Below are positions 1-5,993 of a stretch of 10,898 bases of DNA, piece after piece. The notes under the pieces were generated by a model. That model was given only the letters and a program-made list of their open reading frames with translations. It did not search any database and was not told where the DNA came from. Each line of letters opens with the position of its first letter. Position 1 is the stretch's first letter. The translations under genes were made by a program, and so were the position numbers. Location: assembly GCA_029862285.1 (NCBI GenBank), contig JAOTXR010000033.1, forward strand, positions 1 to 10,898. The letters run 5' to 3'. The DNA is from Gammaproteobacteria bacterium (lineage in GTDB: Bacteria > Pseudomonadota > Gammaproteobacteria > Steroidobacterales > JABDKV01).

Positions 1-210
1 ATCTTCCTGTTCGTGGTGTCCTGCCTGACCCTGGTCATCGCCAGTCTCACCGCACCGGCACCGGATCACGCGCATATCACCAACCTGACCTACGACACGC
101 TGGAAGGCCCGGCCCACGATGGCGACGAGCAGTGGCGCAAGCGTGACGCGACCATCAGCGTGCTGGTCCTGCTGGTGATCGCCGCAGTGTGGCTGTATTT
201 CACCGGCTAA
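1..210 (+). CDS. sodium:solute symporter (SSS/SLC5 type), C-terminal fragment
   Basis: The frame is open from base 1 and ends at TAA 208-210, giving the last 69 residues of a gene that begins outside the window. Seen: a hydrophobic stretch (IFLFVVSCLTLVIASLTAP), then a hydrophilic linker containing NLTYDTLEGP and QWRKRD, then a final membrane helix (about residues 50-67) ending YFTG. Known: members of the sodium/solute symporter family that import sugars, solutes or amino acids often end this way, with a helix followed by a Pro-rich loop, a 'LTY-T' motif, a 'W-RRD' segment and a last TM helix. The substrate cannot be inferred from this tail. The alternative is another multi-pass transporter with a similar tail, but the order of motifs favours SSS. 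No convincing terminator follows the stop. Confidence 0.72.
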   Translation: MFLFVVSCLTLVIASLTAPAPDHAHITNLTYDTLEGPAHDGDEQWRKRDATISVLVLLVIAAVWLYFTG

Positions 211-298
211 CGGCCGTTAGAGCTGACCGGAATTGGGGCCAAGACACCCCGATGATTTCACATAAAACAGAAATGACATATTGTGCTGCAATGCACTA

Positions 299-327
299 TT
301 GACAGCGTTGTCAGGTCCACATATAAA
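299..327 (+). promoter_or_regulatory. sigma70 promoter for the PEP-CTERM-like gene
   Basis: A perfect -35 TTGACA (299-304) and a -10 TATAAA (322-327, 5/6 match to TATAAT) are separated by exactly 17 bases. The predicted transcript starts near 334, giving a leader of about 41 bases that includes the strong ribosome site at 360-368. This is the best promoter in the window. It lies in a visibly AT-rich island (about 250-360) in otherwise GC-rich DNA. Confidence 0.75.
300..313. promoter_or_regulatory. candidate operator: inverted repeat over the -35 box
   Basis: TGACA-GCGT-TGTCA is a perfect inverted repeat (5-base arms, 4-base spacer) that overlaps the -35 hexamer and the first part of the spacer. 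A repressor bound here would block RNA polymerase. The arms are short and half of the repeat is dictated by the -35 consensus itself, so chance is a real possibility. No regulator gene is present in the window. Confidence 0.3.
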
Positions 328-374
328 CACTTGGCAGAATTACAAAATTCGATTTCCTTGAGGGGGAGACACCA

Positions 375-1049
375 ATGACTAACAAGTATTTCCGGGTATT
401 GCTCGGGATCGTGGCAAGTGCGTTGATCGCATCGACCGCATCGGCCAATCTGCTCAGCAATCCGAGTTTTGAAGATCCAGCGTTTGGAGGCGTCGAGGTT
501 CCCGGCGCAGGCAACGGTTGGACATCGTTCGGCAACGCGTTCCGTATCCAGTGCGAGCCCGCTCCCGTTGTTGGTCCGTGCCCAAGCGGCGGAGAACCTA
601 TCAGTGGTTCGGGTAACCCGGGCGCACATGACGGAAGCGTCGTTTTGAAAGGTTTCGGCGGTTCCGGCGCGTATCAGGATTTCGCGGCGTCTGAGGGTCA
701 AACATACTCAGGCAGCGTTTGGGCGCTGGACCCGAACAATGGTGACGTCCTTAGAGATAACGGTCAGGCCGAACTCCTGATCATATTTTTCGGTGGCGGC
801 AATATCCTCGACACTTTTGTTGACGTTCTTGCCCAGGGCGGTCCGCTCGACACCTGGACCCTGCTTAGTGTTATGGGCGTCGCGCCAGCGGGCACGGACA
901 CGGTGCGGTTCCAGGTTGGCCAAAATGGTGGCGGTGCGCCACGCCTGGACGATGCGTATTTCAACCTTGTTCCGATCCCAGGCGCAATCCTGCTGATGGG
1001 CTCGGGCCTGTTGGGTCTGATGGGCTTTCGTCGCAAAAAAGTCGCCTAA
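375..1049 (+). CDS. secreted protein with PEP-CTERM/VPxPA-like sorting tail
   Basis: 224 residues. The start is fixed by a strong Shine-Dalgarno (GAGGGGGAG, 360-368) six bases before ATG. Seen: a Sec signal peptide with likely cleavage after ASA (residue 24), then NLLSNPSFEDP at the mature N-terminus and a Gly/Asn-rich, beta-strand-like body with two cysteines (C60, C69). The C-terminus has VPIPGA (199-204), a helix GAILLMGSGLLGLMGF, then RRKK (219-222). Known: this tripartite tail is the PEP-CTERM/VPLPA-CTERM signal handled by an exosortase, which exports proteins to the surface or matrix of bacteria that make exopolysaccharide. The 'LLxNPSFE...GW' opening is typical of jelly-roll carbohydrate-binding-like domains (CBM4/9 or DUF642-like). 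Inference: a surface or matrix protein, possibly glycan-binding. Odd: the canonical PEP triplet is replaced by PIPG. No exosortase lies nearby, which is usual because targets are scattered. The gene is monocistronic, with its own promoter and terminator. Confidence 0.85.
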   Translation: MTNKYFRVLLGIVASALIASTASANLLSNPSFEDPAFGGVEVPGAGNGWTSFGNAFRIQCEPAPVVGPCPSGGEPISGSGNPGAHDGSVVLKGFGGSGAYQDFAASEGQTYSGSVWALDPNNGDVLRDNGQAELLIIFFGGGNILDTFVDVLAQGGPLDTWTLLSVMGVAPAGTDTVRFQVGQNGGGAPRLDDAYFNLVPIPGAILLMGSGLLGLMGFRRKKVA

Positions 1050-1074
1050 GCTCCTTCTGGCGACTACATGATCG

Positions 1075-1105
1075 GGCCAGACCGCTACGCGGTCTGGCCT
1101 TTTCT
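1075..1105 (+). terminator. intrinsic terminator of the PEP-CTERM-like gene
   Basis: A perfect 11-base-pair stem, GGCCAGACCGC (1075-1085) with GCGGTCTGGCC (1089-1099), closes a 3-base loop and is followed directly by TTTTCT (1100-1105). It lies 26 bases after the stop codon. A smaller hairpin, GTCGCC (1041-1046) with GGCGAC (1059-1064), straddles the stop codon just upstream. Confidence 0.9.
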
Positions 1106-1120
1106 ATTGGCGACGAACGA

Positions 1121-1143
1121 TCCCGGCTGGAAGCCGCTCCCAC
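1121..1143 (-). repeat. REP-like palindromic element
   Basis: Read on the minus strand the segment is GTGGGAGCGGCTTCCAGCC followed by GGGA. This matches the familiar gammaproteobacterial REP pattern 'GTRGGAGCGGCTTC-AGCCGCGA'. The core GGCT-GGA-AGCC forms a small hairpin. Known: such repeats are scattered in intergenic DNA, often as pairs (REPINs), and are mobilised by RAYT/TnpA-REP transposases. Only one copy is in this window, and no RAYT gene is present. Confidence 0.6.
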
Positions 1144-1172
1144 AGCACCGGATAACCAAGAGACACAAGTCG

Positions 1173-1200
1173 TCGACACGGCGTGCCACGTCAGTAGAAT
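1173..1200 (+). promoter_or_regulatory. candidate sigma70 promoter for the CRTAC1-like gene, possibly leaderless
   Basis: TCGACA (1173-1178, 5/6 to TTGACA) and TAGAAT (1195-1200, 5/6 to TATAAT) are separated by 16 bases. Transcription would begin near 1206-1208, that is at or next to the ATG at 1208. No Shine-Dalgarno precedes that ATG, which fits a leaderless or near-leaderless mRNA. Confidence 0.45.
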
Positions 1201-1207
1201 ACCGGCG

Positions 1208-2971
1208 ATGTACTTTGCCCGTTTCAGTGCGTTTGGCAAATGGCGTCGCCACGCAGCTATTCCCATTGCCTGTCTGTGCGCCATGACTGGTGCCGGTTGC
1301 GAGGGCAACGACAAATCAGCCACGAAATCCAATCGCTCCATCGCACCGGTTTTCCAGGATATGGCCCGGGCGTCGGGTCTGGTTTTCAAACACGATTCCG
1401 GGGCGACCGGCCAGTACTATATGCCGGAGATCATGGGCGCCGGTATCGCCCTGTTGGACTATGACGGCGACGACGATCTCGATATTTTCGTCCTGCAGGG
1501 CAAACAGCTCGAACCGGAGACGGCCGGCGCGGCGATCGATGCCCGCTCGCCGCCGGGTCATCGCCTTTTTCGCAACGAGCTGATTCCGTCCGGCACGTTA
1601 CGCTTTGTCGATGTCACCGAAGCCGCCGGCATTGGCGATCGCGGGTATGGCATGGGGGTGGCCGTGGGCGACATCGACAACGACGGCGATCCGGACCTTT
1701 ATCTGACACACTTTGGGCCCAATGCACTGTACCTGAATGACGGCGGTGGGAGGTTTCATCGGGCGATGGAATCCAGCACCGAAGACGACCGCTTTGGCAG
1801 CAGTGCGGCATTTCTGGATTACGATGCCGATGGATTACTCGATCTGGTTGTCGCCAACTACAATACTTTCGCGATCAGCAATCATCAGGCCTGCCGTGAC
1901 ATCGGCGGGCCACAGGATTACTGCGACCCGACAAGCTACCCGCCTGCAGTTGACAAGATCTTTCGCAACCTGGACGCTGGCAAGTTCGCAGACGTTACGG
2001 CAGAAACAGGTGTGTACGAGCATTTCGGCACCGGGCTCGGTGTCGTTGCCGCGGACTTCAACAATGACGGCGGGGTAGATATCTACGTGGCCAACGACAA
2101 GATGGCCAATATCTACTGGATTAATGACGGCAGTGGGCACTTCGTCAACGAAGCCCTGATGTCCGGGGCTGCGTACGACGCCAACGGCGTTGCCGAAGCG
2201 AGCATGGGTGTCGTCGCCGGCGATGTTGACGGCGACGGTGACGACGACCTGTTTATGACCCACCTGAACGGCCAGACCAATACGCTGTATCTCAATGATG
2301 GCAGCGGCAGATTCCGCGATGCGACCGACCAGCTGAATCTGGGTGTGAGCAGCCTGCCATACACGGGCTTCGGGACGGTCTGGATCGACTACGACAACGA
2401 CAGTGACCATGACTTGTTGATTGCCAATGGTGCCGTGCTGGCACAGGAAACCGGTGGTGACGACCGTTTTGCAAAATACGGCCAGCGCAACCAGTTTTAT
2501 CGCAATGACGGCACGGGCAAGTTTGAAGAAATCAGCGAAGTCGCGGGCGAGTCATTTCAATTGTCCCGGATCAGCCGCGGCGTTGCTGTCGGCGACATCG
2601 ACAATGACGGCGATCTGGATGCCGTGATCAGTAACACCGATGGCCCGGCAGAACTGTTGATCAATCGTGGCGAGCCCAAGCATCACTGGGTGTCGGTGAA
2701 ATTGCGCGGCATCAAATCCAACCGGAACGGCGCCGGCGCGCGGGTGGCCTTGTTGCGCCCAAACGGCGACCGGATCTGGCGCCGCGCGCATACCGACGGC
2801 AGCTATTTGTCTGCCAGTGATATTCGTGTGCACTTTGGCCTAGGAAGCAATGCACAGATCAGCGGGATCGGCGTAATCTGGCCCGCGGGCGGGCGCGAGA
2901 TCTGGACCGGTATCAACGCAAATACCCGCATCGAACTGGTCGAGGGCGGCGGCCAGCCCTGGTCCGAATAA
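1208..2971 (+). CDS. CRTAC1-family secreted FG-GAP/VCBS repeat protein with ASPIC/UnbV domain
   Basis: 587 residues. Seen: a positively charged N-terminus (KWRRH, 11-15), a hydrophobic stretch and TGAGC (27-31), so it is exported and possibly a lipoprotein at C31, though Gly at -3 is a poor lipobox. Seven Ca2+-binding FG-GAP loops of the DxDxDGxxD type start at D84, D155, D204, D283, D339, D394 and D463, as expected for a seven-bladed beta-propeller. A CRDIGGPQDYC segment (229-239) resembles the conserved Cys pair of the CRTAC1 family. The ASPIC/UnbV domain covers about 492-580 (HHWVSVKL, GSYLSASDIRVHFGLG, VIWPAGG). Known: the family is extracellular, Ca2+-binding and biochemically poorly defined in bacteria. 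Inference: a periplasmic or surface binding protein. The first ATG with a signal peptide is preferred even without a Shine-Dalgarno. It converges on the TPR lipoprotein at 3110-4537, a type of partner often found near or fused to ASPIC proteins. Confidence 0.9.
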   Translation: MYFARFSAFGKWRRHAAIPIACLCAMTGAGCEGNDKSATKSNRSIAPVFQDMARASGLVFKHDSGATGQYYMPEIMGAGIALLDYDGDDDLDIFVLQGKQLEPETAGAAIDARSPPGHRLFRNELIPSGTLRFVDVTEAAGIGDRGYGMGVAVGDIDNDGDPDLYLTHFGPNALYLNDGGGRFHRAMESSTEDDRFGSSAAFLDYDADGLLDLVVANYNTFAISNHQACRDIGGPQDYCDPTSYPPAVDKIFRNLDAGKFADVTAETGVYEHFGTGLGVVAADFNNDGGVDIYVANDKMANIYWINDGSGHFVNEALMSGAAYDANGVAEASMGVVAGDVDGDGDDDLFMTHLNGQTNTLYLNDGSGRFRDATDQLNLGVSSLPYTGFGTVWIDYDNDSDHDLLIANGAVLAQETGGDDRFAKYGQRNQFYRNDGTGKFEEISEVAGESFQLSRISRGVAVGDIDNDGDLDAVISNTDGPAELLINRGEPKHHWVSVKLRGIKSNRNGAGARVALLRPNGDRIWRRAHTDGSYLSASDIRVHFGLGSNAQISGIGVIWPAGGREIWTGINANTRIELVEGGGQPWSE

Positions 2972-2975
2972 CCTT

Positions 2976-3094
2976 CGTCTTCGCGAGCCCGGGGACAACG
3001 CAATCCACGTGCGAACGTCTTTGCGGGGAACGCAGCGACGAAGCAAACTGTCCCGAAGTCAGCAGATTGCTTTGCCCCTGCGGGGCTCGCAACG
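2976..3094. repeat. three degenerate copies of an intergenic palindromic repeat
   Basis: The 138-base gap between convergent genes is almost entirely repeat. Copy 1 (2976-3008) has CTTCGCGAGCCCGGGGAC then AACGCAATCC. Copy 2 (3016-3050), direct, has CTTTGCGGGGAACGCAGCG then ACGAAGCAAACTG. Copy 3 (3063-3094) is inverted, reading on the minus strand CGTTGCGAGCCCCGCAGGGG then CAAAGCAATCTG. Copies 2 and 3 form an imperfect large hairpin. The pattern resembles the widespread bacterial intergenic repeat 'TTGCGAG...CGAAGCAATC'. All copies are diverged from each other, which suggests an old insertion. Confidence 0.55.
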
Positions 3095-3113
3095 GAGCCG
3101 TTGCCGGTTTTAT
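3089..3113 (+). terminator. candidate intrinsic terminator for the CRTAC1-like transcript
   Basis: GCAACGG (3089-3095) pairs with CCGTTGC (3098-3104) around a two-base AG turn, so in RNA the inner base pairs would open. It is followed by CGG and TTTTATT (3108-3114). It lies about 120 bases after the CRTAC1 stop and overlaps the end of the convergent TPR gene. The U-tract is offset by three bases, so the call is tentative. Confidence 0.35.
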
Positions 3114-4537
3114 TCAACGGGTTCTGACTGCCACTCGTTAAGCAACGAATCGATTGCATCCACCATGGCGGTGTTGGCCGATTTCTCAGCGGCATCCCGG
3201 CCGAGTCGCAGCGCATCGATCGCTTCGTCGCTGCGATCCATACCGTGGTAGGCGAGTGCAAGTTCTTTCAGCACCGATGAACTGTCGACAGCAGGATCGG
3301 ATCTTAGTGACTGGAGCCGGGCAGCCGCCTCCTGGAACTCACCAGTGGCGTTCAGTGCCTGAGCCAGCAATAACATGACACGCCGGTCGTTCGGCCGGGC
3401 CGTAAGAGCGCGGCGGAATTGCGCTGCCGCTACACTGCTTGCGCCACTTTGCATCTCGAGTTCGCCCAACGCCAGGTGCGCCTCGGCATATTGGGGATCA
3501 AGCTCGATGGCTTTGCCGATGATGTCGCGGGCAGCGTCCGGCTGTTTGTGATCCAGCAATGCCTGCCCGTAAGTCAGGTGCAAGCGGGCGTAAGATATGC
3601 CAGCCGCAAGTGCCGCCCGGTAGCTGTGGCCGGCTTCGTCCATGTCGCCGAGTTGGGCCTGCGCAGAGACGAGACCGCCCCACGCATCCTGACTGACCGG
3701 GTTGATCGCCAGTGCGGCGCGGAATGACGCGACGGCTTCGTCAATCTGACCACGCTGTAGTTGACGATCAGCCCGTGCCATGTACGGTTCCTCACCGAGA
3801 TTCAGCCTGATAATTTCAAGCATCAATGCATCAGTGGTGTAGATCGAGTTCTTCGCTGTACGCTCGTACGCCGCGAACTCGAGGGCCGCGCCCTCTTCGT
3901 CCCCGCCCGCAGCCAGAACCGCCGCAAGCGCATAGTGAACCGCACCGTATTGGGGGCCGACAATCCGGGCGCGCTGCAGAGCTTCTATAGCTGCCGCAAG
4001 ATCGCCATTGCGGTCAAGCGCCTTGCCAAGACCGAGCCAGCCCTCCACACGCCCGGGAAATTCGGCAGTAAACTGCTGATACAAACCGGCACTCTCCTCG
4101 GACTCGTTGCCCTGCAAAAGCAGCGCGGCGAGCTGTAGGCGTGCCTCGACGTAGTCGGGGTCGATCTTGAGTGCCTCGCGATACATCCCGGCCGCTTCCT
4201 GGTACCGGCCCAGCTGATGAAGCGCAATGGCCAGGTAGTAAGTCCAGCGAAACTCGCGCGGCGCCAGAATTCGGGCACGCCGGTAAAGGATCTCGGAGGC
4301 GATATTTTTGCCATAGGCCGAAAACAGCATGCCCAATCGACCGTTGCGACTGGCATCCCGTGGACTCTCCTGCCAATGCTCATAGGCAGCCAGCACTTGC
4401 CGGCGTACCGGTTCATGGGCGTTGGTGAAACCGAGCTCTTCGAAGGACGGCACAGCGGGTAGCAAAATCCGGCCGCAGGACACGGGGATCAGCAGCACGA
4501 GCATTATCAGGAGTCGTGACGGCAGCTTACTGTTCAT
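3110..4537 (-). CDS. TPR-repeat protein, probable lipoprotein, partner of CRTAC1-like protein
   Basis: 475 residues from the ATG at 4537. This start was chosen because it begins a clear export signal (MNSKLPSRLL then IMLVLLIPVSC). C21 is a plausible lipidation site, although Pro at -3 makes the lipobox imperfect. A longer frame to 4699 exists but would add 54 unlikely residues in front of the signal peptide. Only a weak AGG precedes the start. Seen: about ten tetratricopeptide units from about residue 80 to 450, for example RWTYYLAIALHQLGRYQEAA (98-117), EAHLALGELEMQSG (352-365) and LKELALAYHGMDRSDEAI (423-440). Known: TPRs are protein-protein interaction scaffolds. The segment 'LGMLFSAY...SEILYRRARILAPREFRWTYYL' is of a type I associate with TPR proteins encoded beside ASPIC/CRTAC1 genes. 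Inference: a periplasm- or membrane-anchored scaffold working with the convergent CRTAC1-like protein. No enzymatic domain is visible. Confidence 0.88.
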   Translation of the reverse strand: MNSKLPSRLLIMLVLLIPVSCGRILLPAVPSFEELGFTNAHEPVRRQVLAAYEHWQESPRDASRNGRLGMLFSAYGKNIASEILYRRARILAPREFRWTYYLAIALHQLGRYQEAAGMYREALKIDPDYVEARLQLAALLLQGNESEESAGLYQQFTAEFPGRVEGWLGLGKALDRNGDLAAAIEALQRARIVGPQYGAVHYALAAVLAAGGDEEGAALEFAAYERTAKNSIYTTDALMLEIIRLNLGEEPYMARADRQLQRGQIDEAVASFRAALAINPVSQDAWGGLVSAQAQLGDMDEAGHSYRAALAAGISYARLHLTYGQALLDHKQPDAARDIIGKAIELDPQYAEAHLALGELEMQSGASSVAAAQFRRALTARPNDRRVMLLLAQALNATGEFQEAAARLQSLRSDPAVDSSSVLKELALAYHGMDRSDEAIDALRLGRDAAEKSANTAMVDAIDSLLNEWQSEPVE

Positions 4538-4677
4538 CGGCCTGGCGTGAAAAAGATCGAGACTTACCGGCAGCCATTTGCAGCGCGTGAGGTTAGCACA
4601 CCGGCAGATCACCAACCGCGCCGATGAATCAGAACACTCCATCGCCCGAACCGGTACCAGCGCGGTCGCATCTGCAC

Positions 4678-4691
4678 GCGGCAGCTGCCGC
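4678..4691. promoter_or_regulatory. 14-base perfect palindrome in a divergent intergenic region
   Basis: GCGGCAGCTGCCGC is a perfect palindrome within the 195-base region (4538-4732) between the divergently transcribed TPR and methyltransferase genes. A -10-like CATAAT (4697-4702) lies just downstream in the methyltransferase direction, but no acceptable -35 precedes it. The palindrome could be an operator. It is GC-rich and could also be chance. Nothing else is recognisable in this gap. Confidence 0.3.
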
Positions 4692-4732
4692 TGCGGCATA
4701 ATGGCCAGTGTCCCGACGTATCTGGTCCCGGC

Positions 4733-5377
4733 ATGATTGCATCACCAAAAACGCACTGGAACCGGGTTTATACCGGCAAAGATCCCACGAGCGTGTCGTG
4801 GTATCAGCCGGTGCCGGCTCATTCGCTGGCGCTAATCGAAGCGACCGGTTTGGAGCGCGATGCCCCGATCATCGATATTGGCGGCGGCGCCTCGCTACTG
4901 GTCGATCATCTGCTGGACGCCGGTTACACCGACCTGACTGTACTGGACATCGCCGCCAGTGCCCTGGAGCAAACCCGGGCACGGCTGGGCGAGCGGGCCG
5001 GCCAGGTGAACTGGATAGAATCCGACGTCCTCGACTTCGTACCGGCACGGCAATATTCGTTGTGGCACGACCGCGCTGCGCTGCACTTTCTCACCGACTC
5101 CGCCGATCGCGCGCGCTACAGGACAGCACTGGAGAAAGCACTGTTACCGGATGGACATGTGGTGATATCGACTTTTGGTCCCGACGGTCCGTTACGTTGC
5201 AGCGGTCTCGAAGTGGAACGTTACTCAGTCGACAAACTCGGCGCCCTGCTCGGCCCCGGTTTCGAGCTGCGCTCGCACACCCTCGCCACTCATGAAACGC
5301 CCATGGGAACGAAGCAGCAGTTTCTCTACGGCCGGTGGCAGAGAACGACGCCGAAATCGCCGGGAGAATGTGTCTAG
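4733..5377 (+). CDS. class I SAM-dependent methyltransferase, substrate unknown
   Basis: 214 residues, a normal length for a stand-alone class I (Rossmann-fold) methyltransferase with no extra domain. Seen: HWNRVYTGKDPTSVSWYQP (8-26), a start typical of a COG0500-type subfamily; motif I PIIDIGGGAS (45-54), the SAM-binding glycine loop; the acidic residue ending strand beta2 (VLDIA, D72), which would bind the ribose; SDVLDF (97-102) near the adenine; WHDRAALHFL (111-120); and LLPDGHVVISTF (137-148) for strand beta5. It is cytoplasmic, with no signal peptide. The substrate is not predictable; small-molecule methylation is more likely than RNA or protein. The start at 4733 has only a poor ribosome site, but the N-terminal motif requires it or something very close. 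It diverges from the TPR gene, and the membrane-protein gene that follows is on the same strand and close behind. Confidence 0.85.
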   Translation: MIASPKTHWNRVYTGKDPTSVSWYQPVPAHSLALIEATGLERDAPIIDIGGGASLLVDHLLDAGYTDLTVLDIAASALEQTRARLGERAGQVNWIESDVLDFVPARQYSLWHDRAALHFLTDSADRARYRTALEKALLPDGHVVISTFGPDGPLRCSGLEVERYSVDKLGALLGPGFELRSHTLATHETPMGTKQQFLYGRWQRTTPKSPGECV

Positions 5378-5426
5378 TGGCGATCTCCTCGCCAGGGAGG
5401 CGGCGTATCGTGCGCGGCAATCGATA

Positions 5427-5867
5427 ATGCGCCCGTCGTCGGTGACAATACAGAAAGCCCCGATCAGCAAGTCGGAAGCAAGTCGCTTGCGCAACCGGAT
5501 CGTCGGCGAGCAAACCTGGCGGGGCGTACTCATCGGTAGCGCAATTGGGGCTGCCGCCGGGGCAACAGTCTATCTCGCGATCTGGACCTTAATCGTGATT
5601 CCGCTCATCGCCCTGTTCGTGCCGGGCCTCGTATCCGGCTATATCGCCAAACTCACAGCCAGGGCCTACGAAGCCAAATACCGGGCGACCTGCGGGCTGG
5701 TTACTTTCGCCGCACTGGTGGCCGCTGGCCTCTATGTCGATCTGAATCCCATGGTGTTACTTGTTGCGCTGTCGAACGCACTGATCGTCATTGCATTGTC
5801 ACGCCGCAAGCTGACCAAGGAAGAGGAACACGCCATTTACCGCTACCGCATGGGACTGGACGCATAA
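5427..5867 (+). CDS. small multi-pass membrane protein, unknown function
   Basis: 146 residues from ATG 5427. The same frame is open further upstream, and a GTG at 5370 would overlap the methyltransferase stop by eight bases. I prefer 5427 because the extra residues are hydrophilic and read like out-of-frame sequence, but neither start has a good ribosome site. Seen: a basic N-terminus (1-33); a Gly/Ala-rich helix GVLIGSAIGAAAGATVYLAI (33-52); a second hydrophobic run through IPLIALFVPGLVSGYIA (58-74); a loop; two further helices (about 89-104 and 108-125); and a charged C-terminal tail with KEEEHAIYRYRMG. This gives about four TM segments and an inner-membrane location. I do not recognise the family. 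It may be co-transcribed with the methyltransferase (gap 49 bases), which offers no clear functional clue. Confidence 0.7.
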   Translation: MRPSSVTIQKAPISKSEASRLRNRIVGEQTWRGVLIGSAIGAAAGATVYLAIWTLIVIPLIALFVPGLVSGYIAKLTARAYEAKYRATCGLVTFAALVAAGLYVDLNPMVLLVALSNALIVIALSRRKLTKEEEHAIYRYRMGLDA

Positions 5868-5932
5868 AACAAACCTGCTCGCAAATGTCCCGCCGATATC
5901 AATCGTTCCACATTGAAATTTGTAATGGCGCC

Positions 5933-5981
5933 CGATCGTCCGCCAGCGTCTGATGACACGCGAGTCGCATCTGGACGATCG
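5933..5981. repeat. inverted repeat between convergent genes
   Basis: CGATCGTCC (5933-5941) and GGACGATCG (5973-5981) are perfect 9-base arms around a 31-base loop, in the 126-base convergent gap (5868-5993) upstream of the tesA stop. It could act as a transcript-end hairpin for either neighbour. No T-tract follows on either strand, so I do not call it an intrinsic terminator. The rest of the gap shows nothing else. Confidence 0.4.
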
Positions 5982-5993
5982 AATCTGCGGCCA

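Noticed and set aside
331..348. TTGGCA as the -24 half of a sigma54 promoter for the PEP-CTERM-like gene
   Set aside because: No GC doublet at the required distance downstream, and an excellent sigma70 promoter lies just upstream.
1835..2410. 191-codon open frame on the minus strand inside the CRTAC1-like gene
   Set aside because: Mirror frame of a GC-rich gene with repeated Asp codons; no start signal and no recognisable motif.
4538..4699. 54-residue upstream extension of the TPR protein
   Set aside because: It would sit in front of a complete export signal at 4537 and reads as non-coding sequence; the later start is preferred.
5175..5426. Upstream part of the frame that encodes the membrane protein
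   Set aside because: It lies in another frame of the methyltransferase gene and is hydrophilic; the protein is called from 5427.
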